Shown here one piece after another: positions 34,664 to 43,431 of a DNA stretch of 64,000 bases. The translations under genes and the position numbers were made by a program. The DNA comes from Leptospiraceae bacterium (lineage in GTDB: Bacteria; Spirochaetota; Leptospiria; Leptospirales; Leptospiraceae): contig JADJFV010000034.1 in the NCBI GenBank assembly GCA_016708435.1, positions 434,001 to 498,000 of the forward strand, written 5' to 3'. Below the pieces are notes generated by a model, which was not told the origin of the DNA, did no database searches, and worked only from the letters and a program-made list of their open reading frames with translations. Numbering within the stretch: the stretch's first letter is position 1; each line of letters opens with the position of its first letter.

Positions 34664-35550
34664 CTTTTAAAATGAGAATACAGACTAGAAAACTTCTTAC
34701 TCAAAAAATAAGCACAGAATCCGCCTGGCAGCTTACCGCCAGTATCCTCCTTTATGAATAACTCTTTTGAAAAATAAGATCCTTCTGATTTTATATACCC
34801 TTGTAAAATCCGTGTAAGTGTAAGCGGAGAAAATCCAGTAGAATGACAGGACAAAAGCACAAACTCTGGCTTATTCTCACAAAGCTTCATCATCTCCTCA
34901 ATCAGTGGAATTAAGTCATCTTCGATCTTCCAAATTTCGCCCTTAGCTCCTCGACCATAAGTAGGCGGATCCAGGATAAATCCTTTGTAAGGATGATTTC
35001 GTTTTACTTCTCTTTTTAAAAATTTTAAAACATCATCTTCAATCCAGCGCACTTTTTTATCAGCAAGACCGGAAAGTTGTGCATTTTCTCTAGCCCAAGC
35101 AATCATTCCTTTTGAAGAATCCACATGACATACCGGATAATCTCCATTTAACGCGGCTAATGTGGACATGCCGGAGTAAGCAAAGAGATTTAGAACTTCA
35201 AAATTATTTTGAATCTCTCCCATTTTTTGGATTAATTCCCAGTTCGATTCCTGTTCGGGGAAAATGCCTATATGCCCGAAGGGAGTGAGTTTTATTTTAG
35301 CAGAAAGACTTCCGATTTCAATCGAAAAACTTTCAGGAATCTTGCGGTAAAACTTCCATTGTCCACTACCCGTATCATTTTTCGTGTAGTGTGCATCCGG
35401 CTTTTCCCAAAGTTTAGGATTGGTTTTTTTATAGGGAGAGCCTAGGGCTGGGCGTATCAATTTATATCCACCGATGATTTCTAATTTTTCATAATCACCA
35501 GAATCGATTAATTTGTAAGAACTACTCATGCTGTCATTTTTTGAATTCAA
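34660..35550 (-). CDS. Class I SAM-dependent methyltransferase (RlmI/RlmK-like)
   Basis: Up to 296 residues. SAM-binding motif I VLNLFAYSGMSTLAAL, an acidic residue after strand 2 (CHVDSS), and motif IV LDPPTYGRG, the pattern of the 23S rRNA cytosine-C5 methyltransferase-like group (Methyltrans_SAM). No PUA domain precedes it, unlike RlmI. A single substrate (rRNA or other RNA) is likely. Start uncertain: TTG 35550 gives the longest form, ATG 35529 removes seven residues; neither has a ribosome-binding site. A repeat arm lies just upstream. Confidence 0.8.
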   Translation of the reverse strand: MNSKNDSMSSSYKLIDSGDYEKLEIIGGYKLIRPALGSPYKKTNPKLWEKPDAHYTKNDTGSGQWKFYRKIPESFSIEIGSLSAKIKLTPFGHIGIFPEQESNWELIQKMGEIQNNFEVLNLFAYSGMSTLAALNGDYPVCHVDSSKGMIAWARENAQLSGLADKKVRWIEDDVLKFLKREVKRNHPYKGFILDPPTYGRGAKGEIWKIEDDLIPLIEEMMKLCENKPEFVLLSCHSTGFSPLTLTRILQGYIKSEGSYFSKELFIKEDTGGKLPGGFCAYFLSKKFSSLYSHFKS

Positions 35551-35578
35551 ATCAGTCGTGCAATCCTAAAAAAGCGTA

Positions 35579-35606
35579 TTGCCACAGAGTCACTGAGACA
35601 CAGAGG
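35579..35606 (+). repeat. CCACAGAG-family repeat arm, left arm of an inverted pair
   Basis: TTGCCACAGAGTCACTGAGA then CACAGAGG. Pairs with 35745-35773; the arms are about 140 bp apart between the methyltransferase and asnS. Confidence 0.65.
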
Positions 35607-35744
35607 ACTATGGAATGGTGTCAGTTTTATTCATGTGCATCACTTGAAAGAGAACTAATAAAAAAGAAAATATAACCATGCAACTGAATTCTAGCATGAA
35701 TTATGAAAATAAGCAATATTTTTTTAAGCAGACTCTCTCGAATT

Positions 35745-35773
35745 CCCTCCGTGTCTCTGTGCCTCTGTGGCAA
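35745..35773 (-). repeat. CCACAGAG-family repeat arm, right arm of an inverted pair
   Basis: Minus strand TTGCCACAGAGGCACAGAGA then CACGGAGGG. The GTG at 35767, which could be misread as an asnS start, lies inside this arm. Confidence 0.65.
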
Positions 35774-35820
35774 AACTTTTTTCTTCTTTTCATTTTTTAC
35801 ATTTAAAAAATATTCGAATC

Positions 35821-37110
35821 ATGAATTTATATGATTTATCTAAGTATTTAAACCAATCCATTTCTCTTTCCGGCTGGGTTCATGCCAAACGAGGAAACAA
35901 TAAAATCCAATTTTTACAAATTCGAAACTCCGGCAAGATTATTCAAGTAGTTTGCGAAAAGGAAAAACTGGGCGAAGTCGCTTTTGAAAAAATCAAAGCC
36001 CTTCCTCAAGAGACATCTATTGACCTAAAAGGCACCTTAGTGGTCTCCGAAAAATCGGAATTAGGGTATGAAATTATATTAGGTTCTTATAATATAGTTG
36101 GGGATTCGCACGATTATCCAATCACACCCAAAGAGCATGGACCGGATTTTTTACACAACAACCGACATCTATGGCTTAGATCCAAGCGCCAACTATCAAT
36201 TCTCCAGATACGAAATGAATTGTCTTTTCAAATCAGAAAATACTTTCACGAAAACCATTATGTATTAATCGATACTCCGATTCTGACTGGTTCTGTTGGC
36301 GAGAGTGCAGGCACACTTTTTGAAACCGAATACTTCGATGAAGGCAAAGCATACTTAGCTCAAACAGGTCAATTGTATTTGGAAACAGCAATTTTTGCGC
36401 ATACGCAGGTCTATTGCTTTGGTCCGACTTTTCGTGCAGAAAAAAGTAAAACAAGAAGACACCTCACCGAGTTCTGGATGCTCGAAGCAGAGACGGCAAA
36501 TTATCACAATGAGGAAAATATCAATCTACAAGAAGATTTTATTCGCAAAATTGTAACGGATACTGTCAATTCGTCGCTAGGACATTTAAAAATTCTAGAG
36601 CGTGAGCCAGAAACAATATTAGGATATGTGAATAGACCTTTCAAGAGAATTTTATATAACGAAGCAATAGAAATTCTAAAATCAAAAGGGGAAGGTATAG
36701 AATGGGGAGAAGACATCAATGCAGAGAGAGAATATATTTTAACGACTTATTTTGATGGTCCCGTATTCGTAATGAATTATCCAAGATCAATCAAAGCATT
36801 TTATATGAAGCAAAACCCACAAGATGAGCGAACTGTTTTATGTGCTGATTTAATTGCTCCGGAGGGAGTTGGAGAAATCATCGGCGGATCAGAGCGGGAA
36901 GAAAATTACGATAAAATTGTAGAGCGGCTAAGAGAAGAAAACCTCCCAGTAGAAAGCTATTCCTGGTATTTAGACTTGAGAAAATACGGCTCCGTTCCTC
37001 ACGCGGGCTTTGGTTTAGGCTTAGAACGATTAGTCGCCTGGATCTGTGGACTTCCTCACGTTAGAGAATGCATTCCATTTCCAAGACTTATGGGTAGACT
37101 TTATCCTTAA
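35821..37110 (+). CDS. asnS: Asparaginyl-tRNA synthetase
   Basis: 429-residue class II synthetase that charges tRNA-Asn. N-terminal OB-fold anticodon-binding domain (about 1-105: ISLSGWVHAKRG, FLQIRNSG), then the catalytic core: motif 2 TFRAEKSKTRRHLTEFWMLE and motif 3 GFGLGLERLVAWICGL, followed by HVRECIPFPR. The RHLTEFWM and IPFPR details separate AsnS from AspS. Start set at ATG 35821; an in-frame GTG at 35767 lies in a repeat arm and would add 18 non-conserved residues. Its TAA shares four bases with the convergent PaaK-like stop. Confidence 0.93.
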   Translation: MNLYDLSKYLNQSISLSGWVHAKRGNNKIQFLQIRNSGKIIQVVCEKEKLGEVAFEKIKALPQETSIDLKGTLVVSEKSELGYEIILGSYNIVGDSHDYPITPKEHGPDFLHNNRHLWLRSKRQLSILQIRNELSFQIRKYFHENHYVLIDTPILTGSVGESAGTLFETEYFDEGKAYLAQTGQLYLETAIFAHTQVYCFGPTFRAEKSKTRRHLTEFWMLEAETANYHNEENINLQEDFIRKIVTDTVNSSLGHLKILEREPETILGYVNRPFKRILYNEAIEILKSKGEGIEWGEDINAEREYILTTYFDGPVFVMNYPRSIKAFYMKQNPQDERTVLCADLIAPEGVGEIIGGSEREENYDKIVERLREENLPVESYSWYLDLRKYGSVPHAGFGLGLERLVAWICGLPHVRECIPFPRLMGRLYP

Positions 37111-38495
37111 CTGATTTCTGTCGAGTATGGAATTGGTTTAGAGCCTTTCGTATCAAGATTAAAATCAATCTCTAAATCAATTTCATTCGAAAAAAGAGAT
37201 TCAATTTCTTTTCGAAATTGTTTCTCTGCGGCAAAAGAAAATGGGTGTAGTCTGCGAATAGATAATTGAAGGCTTAAATCCTTTCTTTGCCTGTATTCAT
37301 ATTGGAGAATAGGGTAACGCTTCATTATCCGCGTAAGATCAACTGGATTGACTAACTGATTTTTCTTATTGTAAAATAAAACCTGTCTTCGCATTTCCAT
37401 TTCATAGAGTCTGGGAGTAGGGTCACCGCAGGAACAGGTTTCAAATTTCAATTTGGCTCTATCTCCTGTTTTGTAGCGGAGTAGAGGTATAAAGGGATTA
37501 CGCCCTCCTGTTATTGTGATTTCACCCAGCTTATGCTCTTCAAGAGAATCTCCCGATTCATCAGTAATCTCCAAAAAAATATCCGTTGGCAGAATATGAA
37601 ATTCTTCTGGATGAAGAGGACAACTGTAAGCTAAAGGTCCTGTATCGTTGAGCGAATAATAATCAATTACCTTTGTATCAAAAGTATTTACTAATTTCTC
37701 TCTTAAAGCAAAACTCATTTCCATCGAAGTAGAAACAAGGGCAGCAGGTTTATATTTTAAATCTATTTGTAGCATTTTGGAAAAAGCAAATGGATCTCCG
37801 GTTAGAAATTCGGGCGTGAAATCATCTAGATAAATCTTTGGGCTTTCTTCTTTTCGCCACGAGCTTTTATCTAAATTAATCTTTGCAAAACCAGTTCCGT
37901 TTAACATTGGCACCACTGTAGAGTATACAGCAGTTTCTTTCTGAGCGCAGACCAGCATACATCCAACATTATCCTTTGTGAATTTTGGATTCACTTTATG
38001 TCTTTCCAATGCAAAGAGTAAGAGTGGAGTATAACAACCAATAGCCATTGGATGATTGGGAGTTATAATAGGATGTCCCGTTGTGCCAGAAGTGGAATTC
38101 ACGATTAGCCGCTCTAGGGAAATAGTTAGAGGAACTATTTTTTCAAGAGAAACAGCCAGATCTTCTCTAGACATACATTTGATTTTTGAAAAATCTTTTC
38201 GAATGTCAATTCCTTTGGTATTTTCTTTAAATAGAATTACATTCTCTTTTAATCTTTCAATCCAGATTAAAAATTCTTCTGAAATTTTATTTCCTGACTT
38301 CCTATCGGTATGAAGTCTTTCTTTAAAATCATTGATTTGAATTACATCTTCTTCGTTTAATCTGTCTCCACAGGTGTAATTCCAAATAGGCGAATGCTCA
38401 TGCTCTTTTAGTTTTTGGTAAAGCCCCATATATTCCTGTTTCATGAGCGGCAAACGGCTCTTAACTTCTTCTGGTATATTCATTCTCTGTTCCAT
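37107..38495 (-). CDS. PaaK-like adenylate-forming enzyme, last gene of the MoxR/vWA operon
   Basis: 462 residues related to phenylacetate-CoA ligase/CapK-type adenylating enzymes. The phosphate-binding loop reads VNSTSGTTGHP (about 133-143), the A5-type motif DYYSLNDTG, and the A7-A8 region PLLRYKTGDRAKL. A Cys-X-Cys pair (FETCSCGD) as in PaaK follows. The C-terminal 'lid' is short. It should activate a carboxylic acid with ATP; the acceptor is unknown. It overlaps the preceding 199-residue gene by 16 bp, so it belongs to the operon with the ATPase and vWA proteins, an unexpected partner for an acid ligase. Confidence 0.75.
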   Translation of the reverse strand: MEQRMNIPEEVKSRLPLMKQEYMGLYQKLKEHEHSPIWNYTCGDRLNEEDVIQINDFKERLHTDRKSGNKISEEFLIWIERLKENVILFKENTKGIDIRKDFSKIKCMSREDLAVSLEKIVPLTISLERLIVNSTSGTTGHPIITPNHPMAIGCYTPLLLFALERHKVNPKFTKDNVGCMLVCAQKETAVYSTVVPMLNGTGFAKINLDKSSWRKEESPKIYLDDFTPEFLTGDPFAFSKMLQIDLKYKPAALVSTSMEMSFALREKLVNTFDTKVIDYYSLNDTGPLAYSCPLHPEEFHILPTDIFLEITDESGDSLEEHKLGEITITGGRNPFIPLLRYKTGDRAKLKFETCSCGDPTPRLYEMEMRRQVLFYNKKNQLVNPVDLTRIMKRYPILQYEYRQRKDLSLQLSIRRLHPFSFAAEKQFRKEIESLFSNEIDLEIDFNLDTKGSKPIPYSTEIS

Positions 38496-39079
38496 TTTGA
38501 AGCAGCTTCTTCTGCTTCCTGTCTAGCAATCGCTTCTCTAAGTTCCTGTGCTCTTTTTTGAGCAGCCTTACTTTCTTCGATTAATTTTTGTCGCTCGATT
38601 GAATTAACCGTTGTTAGCCTGTCTTGCGCATGATTGTCAGTTTCGCCTTTTGGTTTTAAATTTAATTCTTTCAAGCAAAATCGAACTAGCTCTTCCCTTC
38701 GTTCTGAATCTAAGACAAACTCTTTTGCTTCCACAACGTTTGCTAAATCTTTTAACTTCACACCCAATAGTTCTTTTGTTTGATTCCCAAATTTATTTGC
38801 AGAAGTAAACCATGAATCACCAAGTAAATACGAACTGATTAGAACTAATTGGAGATAATTCTGATTTTGCGCTGAATGCTTCATTTGAAAGGATTCATAA
38901 ATCTTACGCGGATCTTCAGAAGCACCTAAATCAAATAGTAAATCATTAACGACAGCTCCAACGAAAATTTCCCCCGCATAATTCTTAGGAGACGAAAGCA
39001 AAACAGGAGGTCTAAAAAATTGCTCAGGGCAGTTTTGTAGTCTTTGTAGTAAATAGAATAAATCAGGACCGTTATCCAT
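38480..39079 (-). CDS. Operon protein with C-terminal coiled coil, unknown function
   Basis: 199 residues, not recognised. Residues about 1-140 look helical (FYLLQRLQNCPEQFF; LVLISSYLLGDSWF). The C-terminal 40 residues form a charged helix or coiled coil (QKLIEESKAAQKRAQELREA) suited to protein contact. The ATG overlaps the stop of the HExxH/vWA gene by one base (TAATG), and its end overlaps the PaaK-like gene by 16 bp, so it is translationally coupled on both sides. Likely an adaptor within the same system. Confidence 0.6.
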   Translation of the reverse strand: MDNGPDLFYLLQRLQNCPEQFFRPPVLLSSPKNYAGEIFVGAVVNDLLFDLGASEDPRKIYESFQMKHSAQNQNYLQLVLISSYLLGDSWFTSANKFGNQTKELLGVKLKDLANVVEAKEFVLDSERREELVRFCLKELNLKPKGETDNHAQDRLTTVNSIERQKLIEESKAAQKRAQELREAIARQEAEEAASKWNRE

Positions 39080-40809
39080 TATACTTCCCCATATTTCTTT
39101 TTACTAAATTCTCTTGCAAATACAACAAGTGCCGCCCAATCGTTTACTCTGTGTATATCCCAACCTTGCTTACTGGCGGCTACTAAGTCTTTAGTTTTTT
39201 TCCAATCACTGTAAAGATTTAACACAAACGTTCCTCCTGCACCACAATTTTTCAAACTCATTTCGGAAATATTCCAACCGGAATTATTCTTCTCATCCTT
39301 GTCAAACATGGTCGTAACCCCCTCATCCGATACAACTAAGATATGGACTTTTCTTGCATTGGGCTTTCTATCTTTATAAGTATCTCGTAATATATGAATG
39401 GGAAATGCAGTAGAGCCTCCCAAATAACCAGTGATGATTTTTAGTATTTGTTTTTCATCTGAGATAAATCCATCGGTTGTAATAAATTCTCTCGTTCCAC
39501 TCCAAAGAGTTGCCTGCACGCGTGCTCCTACACGAAGAGCGGATAATGTGATGATAGTCCCTGCAAGCGCTAGAAAAGAGATATTACTTTTTGGATTTGG
39601 CATAGAACCAGAACAGTCAATATATATATCTAAATCAATTGGTTCTTTTTCTGGCAAGGAACCTTCCGCATAACCGTAAGTTTGCTCTACCGTTGTAAAT
39701 CCTGGAATTACTACAGGACTTCTCATCGCTGTCTGAAACCAATCTATGTTTTCAATCGGTGAGCTAATATCCCATATATCAACTCCTTCCATCAAAGGCT
39801 CTTTTGAAACCGGGTTTTCCTTAATAGGAAATGGAATCAAATAAGGAGCCGCTCTTTCTTTATAATATTGAATTGTAATTTCTTCTTCTGTCATTTTAAG
39901 ACCGAGAGCTTTCAAAATTTGTCCATATTGGAATGGCTCTCTGTGCTGTCCGCTGCTTCCGCCAGTTACAGAGCTATCAGAAGGATTACTATGATTATCC
40001 TCATCGAAGGCAGGATGCTTACAGTCAGTTAGCTCTCCATCTTCAATTTCAGTTAGTCCACTTGGAAAATCAGCCCCGAGACCTGCTTCACTTGCATCAA
40101 GCCATACACTCATTATGCGCTTTATTTCCTTCCCGCCATCTTTGATTAAATAGGGAAGGCATAAAGCCGCAAATCTTCCCGCACCTCTTAGCCAGTCTTT
40201 CGAAAAGCTTCGTATGATTCGATTTCCAAATTGTGCATCTCCTTCCAAAGCAGAATCCATTTCTCCTTTAGCGAGACTACTATTAGTTAATCCCCAGAGA
40301 ATTTCATAGATTCTCATGTAAAATGTCCACAATTTATCGTTCGAGTTGTCACCGATTTTTGCGTAGACTTCCTCCATTTTTAATCCATATTCTCTTTTTA
40401 GTTTGTCGTTTATTAGTAAATCCGAATATAGATTTGATACAAGCGGGGCTAAATGCTCATAGCCGGGTAATGCTCTTTGGATACGGGCAATTATGCGCGC
40501 ATTATCTGTTAGATCAGCAGGGCAGTAAACATGATGTCCAATTTCGTGGCACATAATTTCTAACGGATAATTTTCTAACTTGTTTTCTATTACCATTCGA
40601 ATACTGATTACGACTGCATGATCGTCTAAACGTATCATGGCAAAGCTTGACGATAAGTATTCCGTATTCTCTTCTTCCTTTGTAATGCAAAAATGAGGAG
40701 CGGATAATTTTAAATATTTGCTCCAAGTCTCAATTGCTTGGGGCCAGAGGGCAAGCCATTTCTCTTTTAAATCAATTGCTTCTTGCAGTTTTGCGTTTGA
40801 GTTTGGCAT
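39079..40809 (-). CDS. HExxH metallopeptidase-like plus vWA domain protein
   Basis: 576 residues. The N-terminal part contains a zinc-peptidase motif HEIGH at 88-92 (MCHEIGHHVYCP), with further acidic residues (EGDAQFGNR) as a possible third ligand. A Ser/Asp-rich linker follows (about 265-300). The C-terminal domain is a von Willebrand A fold with an intact MIDAS: Asp398-X-Ser400-X-Ser402 in DIYIDCSGSMPNP, then GGSTAFP and VVSDEGV. The layout resembles the DUF2201 metallopeptidase/vWA-like proteins commonly found beside MoxR ATPases. It is encoded six bases after the 348-residue gene; the MoxR ATPase lies just before that. Confidence 0.8.
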   Translation of the reverse strand: MPNSNAKLQEAIDLKEKWLALWPQAIETWSKYLKLSAPHFCITKEEENTEYLSSSFAMIRLDDHAVVISIRMVIENKLENYPLEIMCHEIGHHVYCPADLTDNARIIARIQRALPGYEHLAPLVSNLYSDLLINDKLKREYGLKMEEVYAKIGDNSNDKLWTFYMRIYEILWGLTNSSLAKGEMDSALEGDAQFGNRIIRSFSKDWLRGAGRFAALCLPYLIKDGGKEIKRIMSVWLDASEAGLGADFPSGLTEIEDGELTDCKHPAFDEDNHSNPSDSSVTGGSSGQHREPFQYGQILKALGLKMTEEEITIQYYKERAAPYLIPFPIKENPVSKEPLMEGVDIWDISSPIENIDWFQTAMRSPVVIPGFTTVEQTYGYAEGSLPEKEPIDLDIYIDCSGSMPNPKSNISFLALAGTIITLSALRVGARVQATLWSGTREFITTDGFISDEKQILKIITGYLGGSTAFPIHILRDTYKDRKPNARKVHILVVSDEGVTTMFDKDEKNNSGWNISEMSLKNCGAGGTFVLNLYSDWKKTKDLVAASKQGWDIHRVNDWAALVVFAREFSKKKYGEV

Positions 40810-40815
40810 TTTTAT

Positions 40816-41862
40816 CTAACCAAGTCCTAGAACAAATATGCAGTGAGAGTAGGGACTCGAAGCACAGCAAGTAAATTCATTGCTCGCTATGCTAGAATAA
40901 TTAACAAGCGGAGAATAGTTAATAGCCTCTTTGCCATTTTGAATATTTCCAGTTTTTGTAATCTTAAAATTTGTCGTTTCACTAATACCCTGACTAGATG
41001 TAAGAGATAAATACATATCGTCTGAAATTTTCTGCAGATAGGAACCAAAAATATCAGCGTATATTACATATGAATTTAAACTATCGGAAACTACAAAATT
41101 TCCATTCAAATATTCTATCTCCGGTGGCTTATTAAAATGACCGCCAAATCCAGTGAAACCGCTAATGCGTCTTATTAGAATCTTTTTAGGTGGAGAGTTT
41201 TCCTTCATCGCATTCTCAGGACTAAGCCACGGATCTCCACTTAATCTTTCAATAAACCTTTCACGGTTAAGATTCTTTATATTAGAATTATCTAATATTA
41301 TTTGTAGCAATTCCATGTCGAGAGTCTTCATTATTTCCAAACTAGTTTCTCTATATTGAGCCATGCCCGAAACCCAAGCAGCAACTATTCCTGCTTGAAA
41401 GAGTTCTTTATTATTCTTAGCTTCTATAATTAGCTTTTGAAATTTAGCCAGCCAGATTTCAAGTATTTTTAAATCAAAATTTCCAATATTAAAAATCGCA
41501 TTGGCAATCGAGCTTATATATACTTCCGGATTTTCAAACAATCTATCATTAGAAGACTCTATGCACTGGATAAATTTGTTTTCGAAAAAAGGATAACGAC
41601 CCGAATTCCCTAGGTAGTTTTTGCCAACCAGTTCCAGAATTTTTTCATAGAGAGTAAGCAATAGTAAGGATAATTCTTCTTTTCCTCTAGATTGATTTTT
41701 TTCAAACACAGGCTCAATTACAAATCCAATGTAAAAGAAAATGACTTCTTTTTCTATTACCGGAAAAGAGAATTTATAAAAACTAAAAAGAGAATTTAGT
41801 TTCTCCCGATTGTCTTTTAACAAGCTAATTAGGACTGGATTTTTTATTTGTTCTGTAGCCAT
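40816..41862 (-). CDS. Operon protein of unknown function
   Basis: 348 residues, not recognised. The first about 215 residues look all-helical (LLTLYEKILELVGKNY; WLAKFQKLIIEAKNNKELF). The last about 110 switch to short strands with aromatic turns (IEYLNGNFVVSDSLNSYVIYADIFGSYLQKI), reminiscent of one or two propeller blades. Two adjacent cysteines (FTCCASS) sit near the end. No signal peptide. It overlaps the MoxR-type gene by 19 bp and so is translated with it; it may serve as the ATPase's adaptor or substrate-recognition part. Confidence 0.6.
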   Translation of the reverse strand: MATEQIKNPVLISLLKDNREKLNSLFSFYKFSFPVIEKEVIFFYIGFVIEPVFEKNQSRGKEELSLLLLTLYEKILELVGKNYLGNSGRYPFFENKFIQCIESSNDRLFENPEVYISSIANAIFNIGNFDLKILEIWLAKFQKLIIEAKNNKELFQAGIVAAWVSGMAQYRETSLEIMKTLDMELLQIILDNSNIKNLNRERFIERLSGDPWLSPENAMKENSPPKKILIRRISGFTGFGGHFNKPPEIEYLNGNFVVSDSLNSYVIYADIFGSYLQKISDDMYLSLTSSQGISETTNFKITKTGNIQNGKEAINYSPLVNYSSIASNEFTCCASSPYSHCIFVLGLG

Positions 41863-43430
41863 CTTAGATAATTGGAATATCTTTGGTGAAGATACTTTAA
41901 TTTTAACACATCATCAAATACATGTCCGTAGAGCTTTCGATTCTTACTCCAATCTTCCATGATTCTTGCAATCTTCGCCAACTCTTCGTTTACCTCTTTC
42001 TCGGTTACTCCCTCTAAGCCGTGATCAAATTTCTTTTCTAAAGCTTCGAGAGGATCTTGCTTGTCTAAGTCTAGTCGATCGTATTCTGCACAGGATAAAT
42101 CAAATAACTTTCGAATCCAACTAACTCTATCTACTCGATACACTGTGTTGCCGGGTTGCTCAAAGAAAGGGGCATCTGAATTTTGTACTAATTTATCGTG
42201 GAAAACAAAGGGTAGTATATGTCTGACATCATCGAACTCAACCGTTTTTTTACCCCTAAAATAAGAAAGAGCTTTGATGAAAACAAGACAGGTCATGATA
42301 GAGCGAACCGATAGACCATTGCGAGTTTGATTTCCGAGATCTTTTAATTTGTCTTTTCCTGATTCCGCATTTGCAATGGAGCGAAATTCAATTCCAGAAA
42401 TTTTTACATTGTCTTTTGTTTTGTATTCTAATTGCTCGCTGGCTGATTCATAAAGTTCAAAATGACTAGAAAAAAATTCAATTCGACGAAGTAGTGCTTC
42501 AGGGAGAATAATTTCAAGTATCTCCTTATTGATTTGATTAATTTCTTCTTCGGTAAAAATAATTTGCTTTGGAACAGATTCTTCTGGCTTAATTCCCTGC
42601 TCAATTCTTGAAAGCAAATCGCCAATAAATCTTGAATTAAAATGAAGAGCTTTCACAACAATGTCAATTCTATCTCGGAGTGCTTCGATGACTTGATACG
42701 TTCCACCACCGGCATCATCGTTAGCCGTTAGATACCAAGCAGCTTCGGGGCATTCATAAATCTGATCTAGAATCTCTGCATAATTATCACCCAATACTGT
42801 CAATAGCGCAGACTGAGTTCTTGTTGGAATCCGATTGTATTCATCAATAATTTTAATTCGCATACCTAGCCATTTTCGCCATGAAATTTTAATGTCATCC
42901 ATATCTTTAGCTGTCATTAAATCGGACGGAATCGGATTACCGAGTAGATCTGAAATCGTCATTTGCGGTTGTCCATGTTGAATGGCTCTCTTTATATCTT
43001 TAAGAGGATAACCAGCAATTACCCCCATTAGAATTGCACTTGCAGTCTTGCCCCGACCAGGCCCACCAATAATCAAACATCTTCTTCGTGTAACCAAATT
43101 CAGAAGTGGAAGCAAAACAAAACTAGAATAACTCTGGTCCGATGGAAAGGTTACTCTACTCTTGCTATCACCAATCGCATACGTTTGATTAGCCCCTTTG
43201 TTGTATTCTATATCATAATAGGGACTTATGATTGCATTGTTTACAATCCAGAGATATGCTTTTCTGAGTTTTTCGTCTAATCCTGATTCGCCGCTACTTT
43301 CTGACTGAGTTTCATTACCGCTAACAGGACCGGTGTATAAATCGGCAATATCAAATTTACTCTTCGATTTATTTGCTCCGGGTAGAGTAGGAGATTCAGA
43401 AACTTTTTGTGTCTTATTAAATATTGCCAT
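41844..43430 (-). CDS. MoxR-type AAA+ ATPase
   Basis: 528 residues. Walker A GGPGRGKT at 122-129, Walker B IKIIDEYNR with Asp196-Glu197 (MoxR members have DEINR), sensor 1 YLTANDDAG and the arginine-bearing EALRDRID. The C-terminal lid and an extra helical region (about 400-528) are longer than in typical MoxR. MoxR ATPases remodel or load metals into partners that carry vWA domains; two vWA proteins are encoded in this operon. One base separates its start from the end of the vWA lipoprotein gene. Confidence 0.85.
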   Translation of the reverse strand: MAIFNKTQKVSESPTLPGANKSKSKFDIADLYTGPVSGNETQSESSGESGLDEKLRKAYLWIVNNAIISPYYDIEYNKGANQTYAIGDSKSRVTFPSDQSYSSFVLLPLLNLVTRRRCLIIGGPGRGKTASAILMGVIAGYPLKDIKRAIQHGQPQMTISDLLGNPIPSDLMTAKDMDDIKISWRKWLGMRIKIIDEYNRIPTRTQSALLTVLGDNYAEILDQIYECPEAAWYLTANDDAGGGTYQVIEALRDRIDIVVKALHFNSRFIGDLLSRIEQGIKPEESVPKQIIFTEEEINQINKEILEIILPEALLRRIEFFSSHFELYESASEQLEYKTKDNVKISGIEFRSIANAESGKDKLKDLGNQTRNGLSVRSIMTCLVFIKALSYFRGKKTVEFDDVRHILPFVFHDKLVQNSDAPFFEQPGNTVYRVDRVSWIRKLFDLSCAEYDRLDLDKQDPLEALEKKFDHGLEGVTEKEVNEELAKIARIMEDWSKNRKLYGHVFDDVLKLKYLHQRYSNYLRWLQNK

Positions 43431-43431
43431 A

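Noticed and set aside
35767..35820. N-terminal extension of asnS from GTG 35767
   Set aside because: The GTG is part of a CCACAGAG repeat arm and the extra 18 residues are not AsnS-like; ATG 35821 starts the OB fold.
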